Below are positions 59,701 to 64,000 of a stretch of DNA of 64,000 bases, piece by piece; the stretch's first letter is position 1; each line of letters begins with the position of its first letter. Below the pieces are notes generated by a model that saw only the letters and a program-made list of their open reading frames with translations, was not told the origin of the DNA and did not search any database. Both the position numbers and the translations under genes were made by a program. Source of the DNA: Tethya wilhelma (Eukaryota > Porifera > Demospongiae > Tethyida > Tethyidae); the NCBI GenBank assembly GCA_964030475.1, contig CAXIPT010000003.1:3882499-3946498 (forward strand), written 5' to 3'.

Positions 59701-62700
59701 TCCCTATCAGTGGTAAACTCTCTATCAGTGGTAAACTCTCTATCAGTGGTAAACTCCCTATCAGTGGTAAAACTCTCTATCAGTGGTAAACTCCCTATCA
59801 GTGGTAAACCTAAGAATGTGTAACTACACACAACCACACCATTTATGGCACTCAAAATCAAGGGGTGGATATAAAATTTAAAATCAGAAGTACCTTCATT
59901 TCTAAAGACACAGCACCACTTTTTTTAAATCTTTTTATAAGGTAAGTATACAACTAGAACAGGAAACTTCTTTGCTATTTTACTAAAATTTGATGTGTTA
60001 CAGGTTCTAGATGGCAACTCTTTCAGATCTTGTGGAACATCACCATGTCTCTCAAGACTCTCTGAACAGGGAGATCACCGATGAACATATTCTGAAATTC
60101 TCTGGTCACCTGGTATCCTGGGAATGTATAGCTTCCTATCTTGGACTGAGTGAGGCACAGATTGAGGCAATTCAAAGAGACAACAACAAGGAAGAAGAAA
60201 GGAGAGCTGCAGCTCTGTCAAAATGGAAGCAATCTTTTACATTTAAAGCAACGTACCAAAAGTTGATTGAAGCTCTTTTGGCAATAAGACGAGCTGACAT
60301 TGCTTCTGAATTATGCAAAATTATTGCTTCTTCAGAAGGTAAGATATCGCTGTACATGCTAGCTGTTTGTGACACAATCCTTTCCTGACAGATGTACAAA
60401 GGTGTCCTGCTGTACCACGAACACTTCAACAGGGATCAATAAGGCTAGACCATGGATCTCACTTACTGCCAACCTCCCCAGAGCCCACCTCCCCTCAGAG
60501 CAGCAGTGGGATCAGTGTTGGCTCAGACCCACACTCTCCCTATCAACTGACCTTCACTAGTGCAGAGCCAGTCTCACAGTCAGCAAGGGTGAAGGAGATT
60601 GAGACAAAATTTGAAGATGTAGTCAGAAGAGTTGAAGAGGCATTTATTGAAAGTAACACCCCACTGCAAAAGCTACAGAGAATTGCCACTCATCCACGTG
60701 CAGACACAAGAGGACAGTTTGGGCAAATATTTGAAGAAAGAAGCAGAAAAATCCGTGGAACGAAAAGTGTTGAAGAGTTGTTTGATGTTTTGTCCTACTT
60801 CTGGGACTACCTCCAGCCTGACTATCTCATTGAATTAGTTGAGAGTTGTAACAACCCTGACATAGAGAGCATAGTGCAAGAGTATGAGCGTGAACTATCC
60901 ACCTTTAGGAAGCAAATCACACTTGGGGAGTACCTTGGTAAGAGGCGATGCAACCTAGATGAAGAAGACTACTACAGCATTAGCATCAGACTAGGCAATG
61001 ACTGGTACACTAAGACACTGGAAGACCTAGAGAGACTGAGGTATGAGTTCGCTGATGGTTTTTCTCTCCTACGACTTGTGCCAAAGTTGTACGGGCTGAA
61101 GTTAAACAGCATTGAAGTGATCTTCTCACTTCCAAGGACAGTCGAACTTGACAATGATAAACTGTGCAAGTTCTTCAGATCCTACAATGCTCTACAGATC
61201 ACAGTAGACGGAGATTGTATCTATGATATGGAGTCTCAAGAGGTAGAGAAATAGTATTGTAAATGTAAACAGGTTTTGACAAGTTTTTCTTTTTGTCTCC
61301 ATTGCATGTTAGTCCCATGACAATGAGGCCTCAGGGAGAGCTGTGGGACACACAGGAGACTCTGGTCAGGACAAGGAGAAGTTAGAGGAAGAAATACAAC
61401 TGGTACATAATATGAGTTAAGGTCATGCATTAGTAATGTACATTCTGTAAGTGAGTTTCAGGTTGGGTGTTAGTCATTATTTAAATTTTATTCTTGTTCA
61501 CCAACCCAGTATGCAGATAGAATAACAAACTTTAATTCTGCCAACGTTTCTATTTTATAACCACGTTTTGGTAACTGCATTGTTACCGAAACGTTAGCAG
61601 AATTAAAGTTTGTTATATTCTATCTGCATATGCATACTGGGTTGGTGAACAAAAATAAAATTTAATAATTAGTAATGTACAACTATTCTGGAGCTACATG
61701 TAGCAACCACATAATTATTATGGTATGCAGGTACATAAACTGAAACTAAGTGACACATCACTCCACTGGAAAACAACACTACAAGGAAAGGAACAACACT
61801 ATGCAATTGGTACCAGGGAAATCCTTATGATAGTATCCAGTGAGAGTCTCCAAGGAGATAGCATTGTCCCAAGAAACGAGACAGAGCTGACACAAGAGGA
61901 CATTGAGAAGCTGAAGAGACTGAATCTTCCCAACCCTCCAGAGGATGATGCCACTATCATGAAGGCCAGGTTAGAGATGGATGAAACTGTACGTGTGATT
62001 GATATTGAAAGAAGCAAACCAGGAGGTGGGCTAACAAGGGAGTATGTACTGAAGAAAATGAGAGGAATTGTGACCACCACAAGAAAAAACGAAGGTACTA
62101 CAATGTTTCTGCATGACTCCCATAACCTGAGATCATCAACTACTGTGACATTATATTCTGATCACAGTACTCATCCTCTACTTTGGACCTGGTAAGAGGA
62201 ACACTGGAGACTGGTGCTTTGAAGATGGCTTCATCACTTTCGGAGATCTAGCTGAGCTGTACTGCAACTATTTCAAAGGACGTGTACTCAACATTCACAC
62301 AGACTGCAGCTACTCTGGCCAATGGGTGAAGGAGTTAGGGAAGTTCCTGGATGAGCAGGGAGTGAAACCATGTGGACACTCAGCCAGGGAGAAGGGAATA
62401 CTGATGAAAGTGAGAGCATCATGCAAGCCAACAGAAATACCATATCGACTACTCTATTCATTGAGAGTATACTTCAACGATAAGAACACTGGGAGGGCAT
62501 TAATAGGGGGTTCAGGATTTGAAGTGGCTAAAGAGCAACACACCTACCAGTTTGATTCAACCAGGCTGAGTTGCAATGTACCATCCTTCAAGGAGCCATG
62601 CACTTTCTCTCCAGAGTATACATGGAATAGGTGGGAGGCAAGAGAGAGGCTCGTGTTGACAAAAAGTGATGAAATGTGGTGCTACATGATCTTACATGAT

Positions 62701-63987
62701 GATGAAGAGAAAATTAAGGAATTCAAGGAACTGATATATGCTAGGAAATGTGGTCCAGGCGTGGATTTAAGTAAATATGGGACAGTGGTGAAGAGTGGTT
62801 GGGGAAAAGATCCACCCAATGATGTCAAAGAGTGGATGAAGAACAACTATGGGGAAAACTTAACAATTGATTTCTAGTTTAATGCATAGCTACCAAATTC
62901 ATAGTGTATTGCGTATGGCACATTATCTTTGTTCCAAAAAAAAATTATGTACTTGCATAAATATATATCCCAGCAATACTAATAAATAACTAACCTGCAT
63001 CAGAATCTTCCTGTTCCTCTTGTGCTTTGACCTTTGCCACCTGTCCTGATCCAGATGTGCCCGTTTGGCTCTTGGACCTCACCAGAGGGGAGGGGGTGTG
63101 GCCTGGAGTAGCAGGGTCATCAGAGGTTGAACGATGGGATCGACCAGTCTATAGAGCATGGAGAGTGGGGCACACACAATACAATGGACATTTTGTAACT
63201 TTTGACGTACAAAGTAGTCAAACATAGAACAAGGGTTAGATGACCATACCTCTGGTGTGTTCACAGAAGATGAAGGAGTTGAATCAGACTCCTTGATGTC
63301 TTTGACAGACAATAACTCAACCACTGAGTAAACAGCTCCCTTAGAACTGGTAGCTTCAGACTATATAGGAGGGATAGGACCACATCTACAATGGCAAATA
63401 ATGCACATATTTCCCATACTAACCTTTTTGAGCTTCAGTCTGAACACCTCTGTGTTCTTCTGCCTCTTCTTAGTCAGGGAGGACATCAGATAGCCCATGC
63501 TACCACCCTTGGATACATGGACTTTAACCTCTCTAAGAAAGTCAACATTAATACAGTAACACTTAAACATAGTGGAGTTGTTACAAGCAACAGTATAGAT
63601 CCTACCTTTTGAATCGTACTGGCTCTGTGACACACTCCAGCACCAGATCAGCAGCAATAGTTAAAAACTGCACTCGAACAGCTGGGAAAATATATGCAGG
63701 CAAGTCATTAGCAAGTACTCACACACTGTGAAGAACTTACATTTTGGTGTCTCCTCATTGAGTGATGCCAGGAAAGGAATGGTAGTCTCCCATATCCCAG
63801 CCACTACAAAGGAGTTGTCAGTACTGTTGCATTTCTGTGAGGCAAATGTGGTAAAGATCATCATTCATATTGCAAAGATACATATTTGAAGATGCACACA
63901 GTGCCATGAATTCATACCATGTTGTCCAAGAGGTTCATCTCTGAGCCTTTCACATCCTTCCCAGGTGAAATGAGAAGACCAAAACAC
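56746..63987 (-). CDS. RABGAP1: RABGAP1-like TBC-domain Rab GTPase-activating protein, C-terminal part (gene starts right of window)
   Basis: Accelerates GTP hydrolysis on Rab proteins. Exons in transcript order: 63918-63987, 63741-63834, 63606-63681, 63424-63532, 63250-63360, 62995-63148, 59507-59655, 59296-59394, 58893-59078, 58634-58762, 58383-58526, 58271-58312, 57956-58180, 57787-57897, 57623-57727, 57210-57293, 57058-57129, 56746-56976. All are in phase. The first five encode the kinesin-like DUF3694 region (CFGLLISPGKDV, FLASLNEETPK, EPVRFKR). The TBC domain follows from WGAPEDM on. It has the arginine finger in NWDIKRTYVGH and glutamine finger in GYCQGFSF, so it should be active. The remainder is a long coiled coil (RLEQENDNLAQELV, ELELAQTKLALVE) ending DFGTKKK. 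The 3.3 kb intron 59656-62994 hosts a gene on the other strand. Confidence 0.93.
57417..57534 (-). tRNA. tRNA-Leu(CAA) with intron
   Basis: Read on the minus strand from 57534: GTCAGGGTGGCCGAGTGGTC (acceptor arm, A-box), then AGACTCAAG with anticodon CAA at 57498-57500. An approximately 34-nt intron follows directly after the anticodon base +1. Next come the variable arm, GTGGGTTCGAATCCCAC (T-arm and B-box) and the closing acceptor CTCTGAC. It lies in a RABGAP1 intron, same strand. An intron is standard in eukaryotic tRNA-Leu(CAA). Confidence 0.93.
59090..59276. repeat. G-rich minisatellite (GAGGGTGTGAGGGTG type) in RABGAP1 intron
   Basis: Some 25 imperfect units of GTGAGG and GAGGGTGT on the plus strand. 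Runs of three G could allow quadruplex formation on this strand; the host transcript carries the C-rich complement. Confidence 0.9.
59693..59810. repeat. 18-bp tandem repeat (CTCYCTATCAGTGGTAAA)
   Basis: Six to seven nearly identical units, with one 1-bp insertion near 59768. In the RABGAP1 intron just upstream of the nested gene. Confidence 0.92.
60011..62877 (+). CDS. Death-domain protein with C-terminal caspase-like candidate domain, nested in RABGAP1 intron (780 aa)
   Basis: Five exons: 60011-60338, 60392-61242, 61313-61402, 61731-62094, 62168-62877, total 2343 nt, all GT-AG and in phase. Residues about 10-105 form a death domain (LGLSEAQIEAIQRDNN, ALLAIRRADIASELC), suggesting an apoptosis or innate-immune adaptor. 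A Ser/Pro-rich linker is followed by a helical, charged middle region that I cannot assign. The last exon contains VLILYFGPGKRNTGDWCFEDG and HTDCSYSGQW, which line up with the catalytic His and Cys strands of caspase-like folds. His is replaced by Pro and the Cys position is Ser or shifted, so it would be inactive; this assignment is tentative. The gene lies wholly inside the 3.3 kb RABGAP1 intron on the opposite strand. Confidence 0.8.
61480..61668. mobile_element. Foldback MITE in intron 3 of the death-domain gene
   Basis: Inverted arms of about 75 bp: TTCACCAACCCAGTATGCAG on the left and its complement near 61630-61650 on the right, extending to the AACGTTTC / GTTAGCAGAATT centre. No coding frame. 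Flanked by TA-rich sequence. Confidence 0.8.
62878..62994. other. 3' flank of nested gene to RABGAP1 donor
   Basis: 117 bp between the stop of the nested gene and the RABGAP1 exon ending at 62995; includes an A-run near 62938. Confidence 0.6.
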
Positions 63988-64000
63988 CTTCACAAAGAAG

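Noticed and set aside
59693..59810. Regular 18-bp repeats resembling a CRISPR array
   Set aside because: Units are contiguous without unique spacers and lie in a eukaryotic intron.
61799..62080. 93-codon minus-strand frame inside the death-domain gene
   Set aside because: Shadow of exon 4 of the nested gene; low-complexity Ser-rich translation.

Overview
The window is animal nuclear DNA, most likely from a sponge (demosponge). Genes carry many short GT-AG introns and are densely packed. Orthologues of metazoan genes are present (VPS13, SLC35F6, AIF1, TUBD1, ALAD, RABGAP1, a TRAF, a mitochondrial-type P450), together with CA/GT microsatellites and TA-flanked MITEs. The sponge assignment is an inference from gene style and from the expanded cysteine-rich multi-pass membrane family; the sequence does not prove it.

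Layout: 1-8686 (+) is the 3' part of a VPS13 lipid-transfer gene. 9178-11070 (+) is T1, an outlying member of a family of intronless multi-pass membrane proteins. 11250-16217 (-) holds two mitochondrial-type cytochrome P450 genes; the first is decayed, with a satellite block and a single N replacing exons. 16784-18216 (+) is SLC35F6. 18728-21000 (-) is AIF1. 21246-22643 (-) is a single-exon TRAF-like gene, head to head with delta-tubulin at 22722-24323 (+). 24452-50854 (-) is ALAD (porphobilinogen synthase), cut in two by a roughly 24.6 kb intron. Opposite-strand members T2-T10 of the membrane family and three remnants lie inside that intron. T11 and T12 follow at 51185-56134, each divergently paired with one of two copies of the ALAD 5' half. 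56746-63987 (-) is the 3' part of RABGAP1. Its introns hold an intron-containing tRNA-Leu(CAA) gene and a nested (+) death-domain gene at 60011-62877.

The standout is the membrane-protein array: 12 near-full-length loci (T1-T12) plus remnants R1-R3. Each protein has a signal peptide, a variable cysteine-rich ectodomain, about 8-9 hydrophobic segments, and (except T1) a conserved cytosolic tail ending in Thr-Tyr. Central segments are almost identical at the DNA level while flanks diverge, suggesting ongoing gene conversion. The array shows birth-and-death evolution: T2 is broken by a MITE, T3 has a premature stop, and R1-R3 are fragments. I do not know the function; a receptor or channel role is a guess. 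The ALAD 5' half carries the zinc cysteines and the 3' half carries both catalytic lysines. Heme synthesis in this animal would therefore depend on splicing across the whole array, if the assembly is right.
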